28,276 nucleotides of DNA from Candidatus Villigracilis saccharophilus. Its GTDB lineage: Bacteria > Chloroflexota > Anaerolineae > Anaerolineales > Villigracilaceae. Under the pieces are notes generated by a model. The model had not been told where the DNA came from. It made no database searches and saw only the letters and a program-made list of their open reading frames with translations. Positions 14,382 through 22,329 of the stretch are shown one piece after another. How positions within the stretch are numbered: the stretch's first letter is position 1; each line of letters begins with the position of its first letter. The stretch spans positions 1 to 28,276 of the forward strand of contig JADJNA010000001.1 in the NCBI GenBank assembly GCA_016709305.1, given 5' to 3'. The position numbers and the translations under genes were made by a program.

Positions 14382-14912
14382 TTGGCAATTTCTAAACAAC
14401 GCAAGGAAGAAGTACAGGCCCTGTATGAAGACTGGGTCAAGCGTAGTGAAGCTGTGATCCTTGTGGAATACAGCGGCGCGAAAATGAAGAACATCGACGC
14501 GATCCGCGCGAAGATCCGTGATACCGGCGGTGAATTCCACATCGTGAAGAATACGCTTGTCCGCCGTGTTTTTGCGGCTCAAGGCATGCAAGTTCCCGCG
14601 GACTATCTCGTGAAGTCCACGGCGATCTCATTCGCTTTCAAAGATCCAGCACTTACCGCGAAAGCATTGACTGAGGCAACAAAAGGCAATGAGTTCGTAA
14701 AGGTAAAGGGCGGTATGATGGGCGGCAAGTCCTTAAGCCCTGTTCAGGTGAAGGCGCTCTCTGAGATGCCCCCGCTGCCGGTTATGCGTGCAACATTACT
14801 TGGCGTTTTGCAGGCTCCTGCCGGCAAGCTCGTCCGCACACTCGCGGAACCAGCACGTGGTCTCGCGGCTGTCATCAAAGCTCATGCGGAACAAACACCC
14901 GCGGCGGCATAA
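14382..14912 (+). CDS. rplJ: 50S ribosomal protein L10
   Basis: This 176-residue L10 anchors the L7/L12 stalk to the large subunit. The N-terminal half shows ISKQRKEEVQALYEDWVKRSEAVILVEYSG and FHIVKNTLVRRVF, typical of the rRNA-binding domain. The C-terminal helix (PAGKLVRTLAEPARGLAAVIKAHAEQ) binds L12 dimers. The start is TTG at 14382, because the 10-base AAAGGAGGTG at 14364-14373 sits ideally in front of it. The upstream TTG at 14361 in the same frame would put the ribosome binding site inside the gene. Expression is likely controlled by the L10 leader. Confidence 0.96.
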   Translation: MAISKQRKEEVQALYEDWVKRSEAVILVEYSGAKMKNIDAIRAKIRDTGGEFHIVKNTLVRRVFAAQGMQVPADYLVKSTAISFAFKDPALTAKALTEATKGNEFVKVKGGMMGGKSLSPVQVKALSEMPPLPVMRATLLGVLQAPAGKLVRTLAEPARGLAAVIKAHAEQTPAAA

Positions 14913-14988
14913 TTTTGAACTGTGCGGCGCCGCAGGCGTACCGCAATAAACCTAACTTATATTATTACTTAGCAAGGAGTGCTAAACA

Positions 14989-15369
14989 ATGTCTGAAAAG
15001 CTCGCAAAACTCGTGGAAGAACTTTCCACACTTTCCGTCCTCGAGGCGGCTGATCTCGTAAAAATGCTTGAAGAGAAGTGGGGCGTTTCCGCCGCCGCTC
15101 CTGTCGCGATGGCTGTTGCCGGTGGCGCTGCTGTCGCTGCTGAACCTGTGGAAGAGAAGACCGAGTTCGATGTGGTCATCAAGGATCCAGGCGCCAAGAA
15201 GATCGATGTCATCAAAGTCATTCGTCAATTGACCAGCCTCGGCCTCGGCGAAGCCAAGACCCTCGCTGAAACCGCTGGCGGCAAGATCCTCACCGGCGTT
15301 GGCAAAGATGCCGCCATGGATGCCAAGAAGAAACTTGACGAAGCTGGCGCTAACATCGTTATCGAATAG
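14989..15369 (+). CDS. rplL: 50S ribosomal protein L7/L12
   Basis: This 126-residue stalk protein recruits translation GTPases. The N-terminal dimerisation helix pair spans 1-33 (LSVLEAADLVKMLEEKWGV). An Ala/Val/Gly-rich hinge spans about 34-53. The C-terminal domain is complete, with EKTEFDVVIKDPGAKKIDVIKVIRQLTSLGLGEAKTL and KKKLDEAGANIVIE. The ATG at 14989 follows AAGGAGTGCTAAACA. It ends the ribosomal block: a strong terminator follows, and no rpoB is seen, unlike the common rplL-rpoBC order. Confidence 0.97.
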   Translation: MSEKLAKLVEELSTLSVLEAADLVKMLEEKWGVSAAAPVAMAVAGGAAVAAEPVEEKTEFDVVIKDPGAKKIDVIKVIRQLTSLGLGEAKTLAETAGGKILTGVGKDAAMDAKKKLDEAGANIVIE

Positions 15370-15387
15370 TTTTTAAGAAATCAGCAC

Positions 15388-15425
15388 AAAAAAAAAGACG
15401 ACTCGCAAGGGTCGTCTTTTTTTTT
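15388..15425. terminator. Bidirectional terminator between rplL and lexA
   Basis: A run of A, the stem GACGAC/GTCGTC (15397-15402 and 15411-15416) and a run of nine T make a symmetrical rho-independent terminator. The A run pairs with the T run to lengthen the stem. It can stop rplL transcripts on the plus strand and lexA transcripts on the minus strand. Confidence 0.88.
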
Positions 15426-15444
15426 GCTTGGCTACTTTTTTTAT

Positions 15445-16122
15445 TTAATTGAGTCTTTCTACTTTGCGAATGACCATGACCACTTTACCTTTGATCTCGA
15501 GCGCTTCGTTCTTGTTAATGAAGATCGGCTCTATGGTTGGATTGGCGGGCTGCAGGCGGAATCTGTCTTTTTCCTTGAAGAAGAACTTTAGTGTTGTTTC
15601 ATTGCGATCATTCAGCCAAACCGCAACCATGTCCCCGTTGCGAGCCTCCTGGGTGGGTTTGAGGATGACGATGTCGCCATCATTAACCATGGCGTCGATC
15701 ATTGATTCGCCCTGTACCTTCAGGGCAAATAACTCCTTGCCCTTTTCCTTGGATGGCAGGAGCGATGTCGCAATTTCAACAGAGTCGTCTGCTGTGAAAG
15801 ACGGGAAGTCCGAGTTTGTAGGGACTTGAATCGGTTCACCTGCTTGAATTACACCGGCAAGCGGAACTCGGAACATGTCACCAAGCGGGGTATTGCCGGT
15901 TAACCGCATGCCGCGTGAAATCTTGCGGTCGCGTTCGAGGTGGCCGTTTTTTTCCAGTTGATCAAGATAATAATTAACGACTGAGGTTGATGAAATATCA
16001 CAATGCACACCAATCTCACGGATTGAAGGTGGGTGCTTGTGTTCGCGCTGATAACTTGCTATGAAATCAAGGATCTTCTGGTGGCGTTCGCCTAATCCCT
16101 TGCTTTTTCTAACCATCATCAT
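15445..16122 (-). CDS. lexA: LexA SOS repressor
   Basis: This 225-residue repressor and self-cleaving protease controls the DNA damage response. The N-terminal winged helix-turn-helix (about 10-72) reads LGERHQKILDFIASYQREH, PPSIREIGVHCDISSTSVVN and ISRGMRL. The cleavage site is Ala89-Gly90 in VPLAGVIQAGEP. The catalytic dyad is Ser140 in VQGESMIDA and Lys179 in NETTLKFF. The C-terminal S24 fold is complete. The gene starts with ATG-ATG-ATG at 16122, with AGGAG 6 bases upstream. Its own promoter contains a GAAC-N4-GTTC box, so autoregulation is expected. The same box at 9862 marks the ATPase operon as a likely target. Confidence 0.96.
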   Translation of the reverse strand: MMMVRKSKGLGERHQKILDFIASYQREHKHPPSIREIGVHCDISSTSVVNYYLDQLEKNGHLERDRKISRGMRLTGNTPLGDMFRVPLAGVIQAGEPIQVPTNSDFPSFTADDSVEIATSLLPSKEKGKELFALKVQGESMIDAMVNDGDIVILKPTQEARNGDMVAVWLNDRNETTLKFFFKEKDRFRLQPANPTIEPIFINKNEALEIKGKVVMVIRKVERLN

Positions 16123-16164
16123 ATTATTCTCCTAACGAGCATTCTTCGCTCATTTGTGCTACAA

Positions 16165-16193
16165 ATGATACTCGAACGCTTGTTCTGTGTCAA
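16165..16193 (-). promoter_or_regulatory. lexA promoter with LexA box in the spacer
   Basis: On the minus strand TTGACA (16188-16193), a 17-base spacer and TATCAT (16165-16170) form a strong promoter. The box GAAC-N4-GTTC (16174-16185) occupies the spacer exactly, so LexA bound there would block RNA polymerase. This is the classical self-repression layout. Confidence 0.85.
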
Positions 16194-16219
16194 GGATTTG
16201 ATGATATCGAAATTAATGG

Positions 16220-17206
16220 CTATACCCAGGTCCGGCGGCGCATCCACAGGATCATTAGGACTGGAGCTAGAATTGTCAGGCTTAGCATCCCATAAAAGAC
16301 AAATGGCTGTGTCCAATTCAGGTAAGGTGGATTGGCGGCGAAAAAATTCATCCCGAAGAACCCTGTAACGAATGACAGGGGCATGAAGAGGGTGGTAATG
16401 ATCGTTAATGTTTTCATCACTTCGTTCATACGGTTGTTGATGACTGATAGATAGGTGTCCAAGGCGCCGCTGACAAGATCCCTTAAGCTTTCGTTGACAT
16501 CATGCAATCGGACAAGATGGTCGTAAATATCGCGGTAAAAAATTCGGTCTTTCTCATCGATGACCTGATAATCGTCACGGGCCATTTTGTTGAGTACCTC
16601 GCGCTGTGGGAGCAGAATGCGCCGCATGGCAAGCAGGACACGTTTGAGTGTGAACAGACGGGCGAGCGTTTGCGAGCTGGGGCGATCAAAGACCTGGTCT
16701 TCAATAAAGTCTATTTCCTCATCTATTTTTTCAATGATCGGCATGTAATTCATGACAGTGACATCAATGATCTTGTAAAGCAAATGGTCTGGTCCATCTT
16801 TTGCGTAGCGTGGATCGCGCTGGCACATATCCCAGATTTCATCAATCGAGGCAACTGGGTTGTCGTGATGCGTTATGACGTAATTGCTCCCAAGGAAAAT
16901 ATCCAGCTCATCAATTTCCGTATCCCATGGATCGGTATTCTTTACAAGGTGCATATAGTTTAGGACGATGTAAAGATAGTCGCCCCAATCATCGATCTTT
17001 GGAGCGTGCGTTTCTTGTAAAGCGTCGTCAATGGCCAGGTGGTGGAACTTAAAGCTTTCTAGGATGGGCATGGCAGATTCGGGTGTCTCAGCGATGAAGT
17101 CCACCCAAAGCAAACCGCTTTTGTCGCTGATCAGGCGCGGAAATTCCTGTGGGGGGATATTTGTGCGGGTGGGCTGACCGGGTGAGAAAAATATTGAGCG
17201 AATCAT
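16220..17206 (-). CDS. corA: CorA family magnesium/cobalt transporter
   Basis: This 328-residue channel subunit takes up Mg2+ as a pentamer. The N-terminal cytosolic alpha/beta domain (about 1-240) and a long stalk helix (LARLFTLKRVLLAMRRILLPQ onward) lead to the first membrane helix, which ends in the signature GMN (285-287, FFGMNFFAANPP). A second helix (about 301-321) and a basic tail RRRTWV follow. The ATG at 17206 follows GGAGG by 9 bases. It lies upstream of lexA on the same strand, but lexA has its own promoter beyond the corA stop, so the two are probably separate units. Confidence 0.95.
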   Translation of the reverse strand: MIRSIFFSPGQPTRTNIPPQEFPRLISDKSGLLWVDFIAETPESAMPILESFKFHHLAIDDALQETHAPKIDDWGDYLYIVLNYMHLVKNTDPWDTEIDELDIFLGSNYVITHHDNPVASIDEIWDMCQRDPRYAKDGPDHLLYKIIDVTVMNYMPIIEKIDEEIDFIEDQVFDRPSSQTLARLFTLKRVLLAMRRILLPQREVLNKMARDDYQVIDEKDRIFYRDIYDHLVRLHDVNESLRDLVSGALDTYLSVINNRMNEVMKTLTIITTLFMPLSFVTGFFGMNFFAANPPYLNWTQPFVFYGMLSLTILAPVLMILWMRRRTWV

Positions 17207-17269
17207 TGAAAAAAACCTCCAAATCCGTGGAATTATTGATTCTATGGAATTAAAATAAAGAATTTTAAA

Positions 17270-17325
17270 AGCAATATTGATATTATTGATTTAGATATTG
17301 ACAAAATTAAAAATATTGCTATAAT
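17270..17325 (+). promoter_or_regulatory. Near-consensus promoter with flanking 9-bp inverted repeat
   Basis: TTGACA (17298-17303), a 16-base spacer and TATAAT (17320-17325) lie in a very A/T-rich stretch. AGCAATATT (17270-17278) and its exact complement AATATTGCT (17312-17320) flank the -35, the second arm touching the -10. This resembles an operator at which a dimeric repressor could loop or pair. It drives the long array starting at 17407. The regulator is unknown; the DUF2089 protein encoded downstream is one candidate. Confidence 0.75.
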
Positions 17326-17406
17326 ATTAATAGAAATAAGGAACAGGCTTTAATAATTTGCCTTTAGTAGTGATTTTCCTCTTTTTGTTTGTATTGGAGA
17401 AGTATC

Positions 17407-17616
17407 ATGAACAATTTTCATCCAGAAAGCTTATTAATGGTGGCAAAGCAGAAAACCCAAGAAGATGTCGATAATTGCCTGGAGTGGAAGCGCTCAGAGG
17501 GCTTTTCCACCAGGCGTATCCTATTTTCTCTCGGTGCCTGGATGGTCGCCAGCGGTGAGAAACTGCAAGCCTTGAATGCTGAGACCGGTAAGTCAGTCGA
17601 GATTTTTGCAAGATAA
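17407..17616 (+). CDS. 69-residue hypothetical protein, first gene of the exporter array
   Basis: I do not recognise this small protein. A polar N-terminus (HPESLLMVAKQKTQEDVDNCLEWKRSEG) leads to an arginine pair and a short hydrophobic stretch, ILFSLGAWMVASG (38-50). That stretch is too short and too weakly hydrophobic for a firm membrane span, and may instead form an amphipathic or membrane-surface helix. The ATG at 17407 follows GGAGAAGTATC. A TTG 18 bases upstream is in frame but lies too close to that ribosome binding site. It is 21 bases from the first MFS gene, whose own ribosome binding site is weak, so translation may be coupled. Confidence 0.65.
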   Translation: MNNFHPESLLMVAKQKTQEDVDNCLEWKRSEGFSTRRILFSLGAWMVASGEKLQALNAETGKSVEIFAR

Positions 17617-17637
17617 GCCTGGAAGACGCGAGCTAAA

Positions 17638-18897
17638 ATGTTCCTGCAAAATATCATCCAAAGAATAACCAAGCTCTACAACGAATATCCGCGCACGTTT
17701 TGGACCGTGATCGCCGTCACTTTTATTGATCGCATTGGCGGTTCATTGCTCTTTCCATTCTTTGCGCTCTATATTACCAGTAAATTTAATGTTGGCATGA
17801 CGGATGTCGGCGTTCTCTTTGCGGCTTTTTCAATTTCCAGTTTTGCCGGCTCCACCATTGGAGGTGCGCTCACTGACCGCTTCGGACGCAAAGGCATCAT
17901 CATGTTTGGACTGATCGCCTCCTCCTTTAGTACCGTGGCGATGGGGCTGATCGACTCCTTCCAGGTTTTCTTCTTCCTGGCGCTCTTTGTTGGCATCTTG
18001 ACCGATGTCGCTGGACCTGCCCATCAAGCCATGATCGCAGATATTCTTCCTGAAGAAAAACGGGCGGATGGGTACGGGATCTTGCGTGTGGCATTCAACT
18101 TGTCTGTCGTGATCGGTCCCGCGATTGGCGGATTGCTTGCGTCTCGTTCCTACCTTTTACTGTTTCTGTCCGATGCGGTCATTTCCCTGTTGACCGTGAT
18201 CCTGATCGCCATCTTCCTGCCTGAGACAAAACCTTTGGCGCACCCAGATGCCCCAAAGGAAAGCATGGCGGGTACCTTCGCTGGCTATGGACAGGTTTTC
18301 CGCAATGCAGCCTTCATGTTGTTCCTGGGTGCGGTTATGCTGCAGGTCTTCACTTATATGAATATGAACACCACACTGGGTGTCTATCTGCGAAACGAAC
18401 ATAACACGCCTGAATCTGGTTATGGGTTGCTGCTTAGTATCAACGCCGCGATGGTCGTCTTAATGCAATTCCCGATCACACGCCGCATCGCAAAATATCC
18501 GCCCATGTTGATCATGGCATTTGGAACATTTCTGTATGTGATCGGTTTCTCGATGTATGGTTTTGTTTCCACTTATATATTGTTCGTCATCGCGATGGTC
18601 ATCATCACGGTGGGCGAAATGGTGGTCTCACCTGTGGCACAGGCGTTGATCGCCTCTTTTGCCCCTGAAGAAATGCGTGGACGTTACATGGCGGTTGCGG
18701 GTTTTTCATGGGGGATCCCTTTTGCGGTCGGACCCTACCTGGCCGGCTTGATCATGGACGGACCACAACCCCACCTTCTTTGGTATGCGGCCGGAGTAAT
18801 TGGTATGCTCTCAACCTTCGCTTTCCTTGCCTTAAATCGTGTAAAAAAGAAACAAGAAAATAAATTAGACACCATGCCTGAAGTTTCGGCATTATAA
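17638..18897 (+). CDS. MFS transporter, probable drug exporter
   Basis: This 419-residue protein is hydrophobic over almost its whole length, consistent with 12 membrane helices. Motif A of drug/H+ antiporters is clear in the 2-3 loop (GGALTDRFGRKGI, about 75-87). A long charged loop (LPETKPLAHPDAPKESM) marks the centre between two six-helix halves. VVSPVAQALIASFAPEEMRGRYM in the second half is typical of MFS_1 exporters. The ATG at 17638 has only a weak ribosome binding site and lies 21 bases after the 69-aa gene. The DUF2089 gene follows 19 bases later. The substrate is unknown. Confidence 0.88.
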   Translation: MFLQNIIQRITKLYNEYPRTFWTVIAVTFIDRIGGSLLFPFFALYITSKFNVGMTDVGVLFAAFSISSFAGSTIGGALTDRFGRKGIIMFGLIASSFSTVAMGLIDSFQVFFFLALFVGILTDVAGPAHQAMIADILPEEKRADGYGILRVAFNLSVVIGPAIGGLLASRSYLLLFLSDAVISLLTVILIAIFLPETKPLAHPDAPKESMAGTFAGYGQVFRNAAFMLFLGAVMLQVFTYMNMNTTLGVYLRNEHNTPESGYGLLLSINAAMVVLMQFPITRRIAKYPPMLIMAFGTFLYVIGFSMYGFVSTYILFVIAMVIITVGEMVVSPVAQALIASFAPEEMRGRYMAVAGFSWGIPFAVGPYLAGLIMDGPQPHLLWYAAGVIGMLSTFAFLALNRVKKKQENKLDTMPEVSAL

Positions 18898-18916
18898 AAT
18901 TTGGAGGAACCAAACC

Positions 18917-19300
18917 ATGCGACCAGCACCAACTCGTTGTCCGATCTGCCAATCTGAACTGACTGTTGCGCGTTTACATTGCTCATCCTGCGATACCACG
19001 ATCGAAGGGAATTTCGTTTCGGGCCAGTTCTCCAATTTGACTCCCGAACAGTTGGAATTCATTTTTACCTTTGTGCGCTGTGAAGGCAAGATCAACCGCA
19101 TGGAGCAGGAGATCGGGTTATCCTATCCGACCATCCGTAACCGTCTGCATGAAACCATCCGCGCCCTGGGATATGAACCTGGAAAGGATGAAGCCCCTGA
19201 GATTGAACCTGACATTCGCAGCAGCGCCATTGCAGACCTTGAAGCCGGCAAGATCACCGCTGAACAAGCCATGCGTATTTTGCGCGGAGAGGAGATATAA
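18917..19300 (+). CDS. DUF2089-type zinc-ribbon/HTH protein with C-terminal SHOCT-like module
   Basis: This 127-residue protein looks like a regulator. Two CxxC pairs (Cys8/Cys11 in CPIC and Cys22/Cys25 in CSSC) form a zinc ribbon. FVRCEGKINRMEQEIGLSYPTIRNRLHETI (about 53-82) is a helix-turn-helix of the DUF2089 type, and the protein length fits that family. The tail SSAIADLEAGKITAEQAMRILRG (102-124) repeats the short helical module found at the end or start of three neighbouring proteins. The ATG follows GGAGG. The stop lies 3 bases before the next start, so co-translation is likely. I infer that it controls this array; direct evidence is lacking. Confidence 0.82.
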   Translation: MRPAPTRCPICQSELTVARLHCSSCDTTIEGNFVSGQFSNLTPEQLEFIFTFVRCEGKINRMEQEIGLSYPTIRNRLHETIRALGYEPGKDEAPEIEPDIRSSAIADLEAGKITAEQAMRILRGEEI

Positions 19301-19303
19301 GCC

Positions 19304-20416
19304 ATGTCTAAAACAATTTCTGCAGGACGCACACCCAAAATATTTATTGAGAAGATCGGCGGAGACCTCAGCCTTGTCGGTTGGGAAGGGGATGATATTC
19401 TGATCAAATGTGATGATGACGAGGAAATGCGCCTCAAGCACGAAGGGGATACGGTCAACATCTATTGTGAAGATGATGTTTCCCTGCGTGTTCCAAAACT
19501 TGCTTCTGTTTCCATTCAATTTATTGAAGGTGACGCTTCCATTCGCGGAGTGATGGGAGCAATTGAGTTGAAAACCATTGCCGGCGACTTGTCCATCCGC
19601 GACGTGGATATGGTTTCGATTGATACGATCGAATCAGATTTTAGTTTGCGCACCGCCAAGGGGAATTTATTTGTTAAGAGCGCTCATAGTGATGTGTCCA
19701 TCCGTGATGTGGATGGGAGTGTCACGCTTGAGTCAGTTGCTGATGACCTTGCCCTGCGCGATGTGCGCGGGAATGTGATTGCCAATGTGGCTGAAGATGT
19801 TGTGCTGTATTTAAATCCGCGTGCCGACAATGTGTACTCGGTCACAGCGGGTGATGATATTTTATTGGTCATGCCCCCAAAGGCGAACGCAACATTAACG
19901 CTTAACGGAGACGAGATCGATGTTGAATGGAAGGGCGTTGAAAAAGATGAAGATGCCACCTCCCGTACGGTCATCCTTGGCGATGGGTCGGCTGCAGTGA
20001 AGTTAATTGCGGGTGGTGATATCCGCGTTACAAATCAAGCGGATGCCGGAGAGTCAGCGGAAGACTTTGGTAACTTTGCAGGTATTGGCGTGGACTGGTC
20101 TGGGTTTGGTGACCGAATTTCACGACAGGTCGAACAAGCGACCCAGCGTGCCCAGCGCAAAGTGGAAGAGGCCGCCAGACGCGTTGAACAAAAAACGCGC
20201 GAGGCAGAACGCCGGATTTCTCATCGTGGAAGCGGCAAGCCCGTCTTTCAAGTGGGACCCTGGAGTTGGGACCTGTCTTCGAAAGGTGTGCCCATGCCGA
20301 TCAAACCGCAAGCCACCGATGAAGAACGCATGCTCATTCTAAAAATGCTGCAGGATAAAAAGATCACGGCGGCCGAGGCTGAAAAATTATTGGCGTCGCT
20401 TGAAGGAGGATCGTAA
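19304..20416 (+). CDS. DUF4097-like beta-repeat protein with coiled coil and C-terminal SHOCT-like module
   Basis: This 370-residue soluble protein has no signal peptide and no membrane span. The middle carries repeats of about 18 residues with the phrase GD-SIRDV: positions 76, 94, 111, 129 and 147. Each repeat would form one coil of a beta solenoid, as in DUF4097/toastrack-like domains. A beta strand region continues to about 245. Residues 270-308 (SRQVEQATQRAQRKVEEA and onward) are heptad-like and highly charged, a coiled coil. The C-terminal module ERMLILKMLQDKKITAAEAEKLLASL (341-366) matches three neighbours. The start has a GGAGAGGAG-type site overlapping the preceding gene's end. The stop TAA shares one base with the next ATG. 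Related proteins act in envelope stress responses, but the function here is unproven. Confidence 0.78.
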   Translation: MSKTISAGRTPKIFIEKIGGDLSLVGWEGDDILIKCDDDEEMRLKHEGDTVNIYCEDDVSLRVPKLASVSIQFIEGDASIRGVMGAIELKTIAGDLSIRDVDMVSIDTIESDFSLRTAKGNLFVKSAHSDVSIRDVDGSVTLESVADDLALRDVRGNVIANVAEDVVLYLNPRADNVYSVTAGDDILLVMPPKANATLTLNGDEIDVEWKGVEKDEDATSRTVILGDGSAAVKLIAGGDIRVTNQADAGESAEDFGNFAGIGVDWSGFGDRISRQVEQATQRAQRKVEEAARRVEQKTREAERRISHRGSGKPVFQVGPWSWDLSSKGVPMPIKPQATDEERMLILKMLQDKKITAAEAEKLLASLEGGS

Positions 20417-21036
20417 TGTCTTCTGAAGAACGAAAGAAAATTTTGCAAATGGTCGCGGATGGAAAGATCAACGCGGAGGAAGCAGCCACGCTGATGCGCG
20501 CGCTGGACGACTCTGCTGAAGAGGAGATTCAAGTCATCGAAGCGGGACCAAGCTTCGGGTCCGAAAAGACCGATGCCCCTGAGTTCGATCAAGTCCGCAG
20601 ACGGGCGAATCGTTTTTCGAGCGCATTCCTCTCGATCGGGATCATCTTCACAGTCTTAAGCGCGTGGGCGATGTTTGGAATCCAAAAAAATAATGGGCTC
20701 AACTTTTGGTTCTTCTGCATGACCATGCCGCTCTTTCTCGGAATTTTGCTGACGATGCTCGGCGCTGGCAGCAGGACTTCGCGCTGGATGTATGTGAATG
20801 TGGATCGCTCGCATCAGACGGAGTTCCCGCGGAATATCACGATCGCGTTCCCGCTTCCGCTCGGGCTGGTTGCCTGGTTTCTGAAAAATTTCGGCGGCAG
20901 CATTAGCGGACTCAAGAAAACCAATGTGGATGAGATCATACAGGCCATTGCCATGGCAAAAAATATTACCGAGCCGTTGATCGTGAATGTGGACGATGGC
21001 GATGACGGCGAGAAGGTGCAGGTCTTTATAGGATAA
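20416..21036 (+). CDS. Two-span membrane protein with N-terminal SHOCT-like module
   Basis: This is a 206-residue protein. The N-terminal module SEERKKILQMVADGKINAEEAATLMRAL (3-30) matches the C-termini of the two preceding proteins. Two hydrophobic segments follow (about 67-87 and 95-116). The C-terminal 90 residues (YVNVDRSHQTEFPRN through VQVFIG) share a fold with the 128-aa protein at 22330: a strand, a PLPLGLV helix start, then I--A----NITEPLIVNVDDGDDGEKVQVFI. It begins by one-base overlap with the preceding stop (TAATG) and ends 2 bases before the next exporter gene, so it is tightly coupled to both. A membrane-anchored sensor or adaptor is plausible, though not shown. Confidence 0.75.
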   Translation: MSSEERKKILQMVADGKINAEEAATLMRALDDSAEEEIQVIEAGPSFGSEKTDAPEFDQVRRRANRFSSAFLSIGIIFTVLSAWAMFGIQKNNGLNFWFFCMTMPLFLGILLTMLGAGSRTSRWMYVNVDRSHQTEFPRNITIAFPLPLGLVAWFLKNFGGSISGLKKTNVDEIIQAIAMAKNITEPLIVNVDDGDDGEKVQVFIG

Positions 21037-21038
21037 AA

Positions 21039-22298
21039 ATGGAAACCATTAAGAAAAAACCTTTATTAAGCGGATTGCTGATCCTGTTTTTAACGGCGAT
21101 GATCTTCGCGAACATCGGCGGGAGCATGTATGGCTCGCTGATGCCGCTTTATCTAAAGGACCTTGATGCATCAATTACACAGATCGGTCTGTTCTTTACG
21201 CTTTCACAGATCGTTCCTTTATTGTTGCAAATTTTGGGTGGCTGGGTTTCAGATACGCTCGGTCGTTTGCGCGCGATCGCGATCGGCAGTGTCTTCGGGG
21301 TGATCGGCTTTATTCCGCTGATCCTCGCGGACACGTGGCAGTGGCTTTTGCTGGCTGTGGCGATCGGCGCGATTGCGCGTTCACTCGTTGGTCCGAGTTT
21401 CGATGCGTTCATTGCGGAACATTCCAGCGAGGAAAATCGAGGAAAGGTCTTTGGCATTTCACAGGCCATCTTTATGATCGTCTCAGTGATCGGACCTCCG
21501 CTCGGTGGGTGGATGGCTGGTGCATACGGTTTCAAGCTGATGTTGTTGGCGGCTGGCATCTTTTATTTCATCGCGATGATCATGCGTTTAAGCATGGCGC
21601 GCGAAGCGGCAAAGACCGCAACGACAAAGACGGAAAAACTTTCATTCAGTAGTTTGAAGATCAATCTGGCTGCGATGTTCACCTTGATCTTTTCCGGTGG
21701 ACTGATCACCTGGATGTTGATCACAGATGGTCTGCGCGATATTTCATTTCAATTCTCAGAGAACCTTTTCCCTGTCTATATGCAGGAAGTCGGCGGGCTT
21801 TCACTCCAGCAGATCGGCTGGGTCATGTCATTCTTTGGCATGGCAATGATGCTGACCACCATCCCCGGCGGCTGGCTTTCAGATAAAGCAGGTGAGCGCG
21901 TGGGTATCGCACTGGGAATGATCCTAATGTCGAGTGCTTTGTTCGTTCTGGTAAATATTCCCGCTGGCAATCAGTGGATGTATTATTTGGGCTGGGGGCT
22001 TGCAGGTATGGGCGCTGGGGTTTCCGGTCCGGCCTATCAGTCGCTGATCAGCAAGGCAGTCCCTCAAAAGAATCGCGGTATGGCATTCGGGTTGTTCAGT
22101 ACCAGCCTGGGAATTTTCTCCCTGCCCGCCCCGTGGATCGGCGCGCAGATGTGGGATCGCGTCAGCCCGACGTTTCCATTTACAGTGACCGCCATTGTTT
22201 TATTGATTTCGGTTATTCCGATCTGGCTGAAATTTAAATTGCCGAAAGTTGAAGTAGAAGCAATAAGCGAAGAAATTGTCCCCGCAGTTGTTGGGTAG
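21039..22298 (+). CDS. MFS transporter, probable drug exporter
   Basis: This 419-residue protein is nearly all hydrophobic, consistent with 12 helices. Motif A appears in both halves: GGWVSDTLGRLRAI (67-80) and GGWLSDKAGERVGIALG. The central loop is charged (REAAKTATTKTEKLSFSSLK). SLISKAVPQKNRGMAFGLFS in the second half is typical of MFS_1 exporters. It follows the preceding two-span protein by 2 bases. It differs clearly from the first exporter and from the two later ones, so the array is not simple tandem duplication. The substrate is unknown. Confidence 0.87.
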   Translation: METIKKKPLLSGLLILFLTAMIFANIGGSMYGSLMPLYLKDLDASITQIGLFFTLSQIVPLLLQILGGWVSDTLGRLRAIAIGSVFGVIGFIPLILADTWQWLLLAVAIGAIARSLVGPSFDAFIAEHSSEENRGKVFGISQAIFMIVSVIGPPLGGWMAGAYGFKLMLLAAGIFYFIAMIMRLSMAREAAKTATTKTEKLSFSSLKINLAAMFTLIFSGGLITWMLITDGLRDISFQFSENLFPVYMQEVGGLSLQQIGWVMSFFGMAMMLTTIPGGWLSDKAGERVGIALGMILMSSALFVLVNIPAGNQWMYYLGWGLAGMGAGVSGPAYQSLISKAVPQKNRGMAFGLFSTSLGIFSLPAPWIGAQMWDRVSPTFPFTVTAIVLLISVIPIWLKFKLPKVEVEAISEEIVPAVVG

Positions 22299-22329
22299 GG
22301 TAATGTAACATCATAGACAGGAGGTCGCC

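Noticed and set aside
17389..17406. TTG at 17389 as the start of the 69-aa protein
   Set aside because: It precedes the GGAGAAG ribosome binding site that serves ATG 17407.
19530..19770. Nucleotide repeats encoding SIRDV as a CRISPR or tandem DNA array
   Set aside because: The repetition is at protein level, with divergent codons and no spacer structure.
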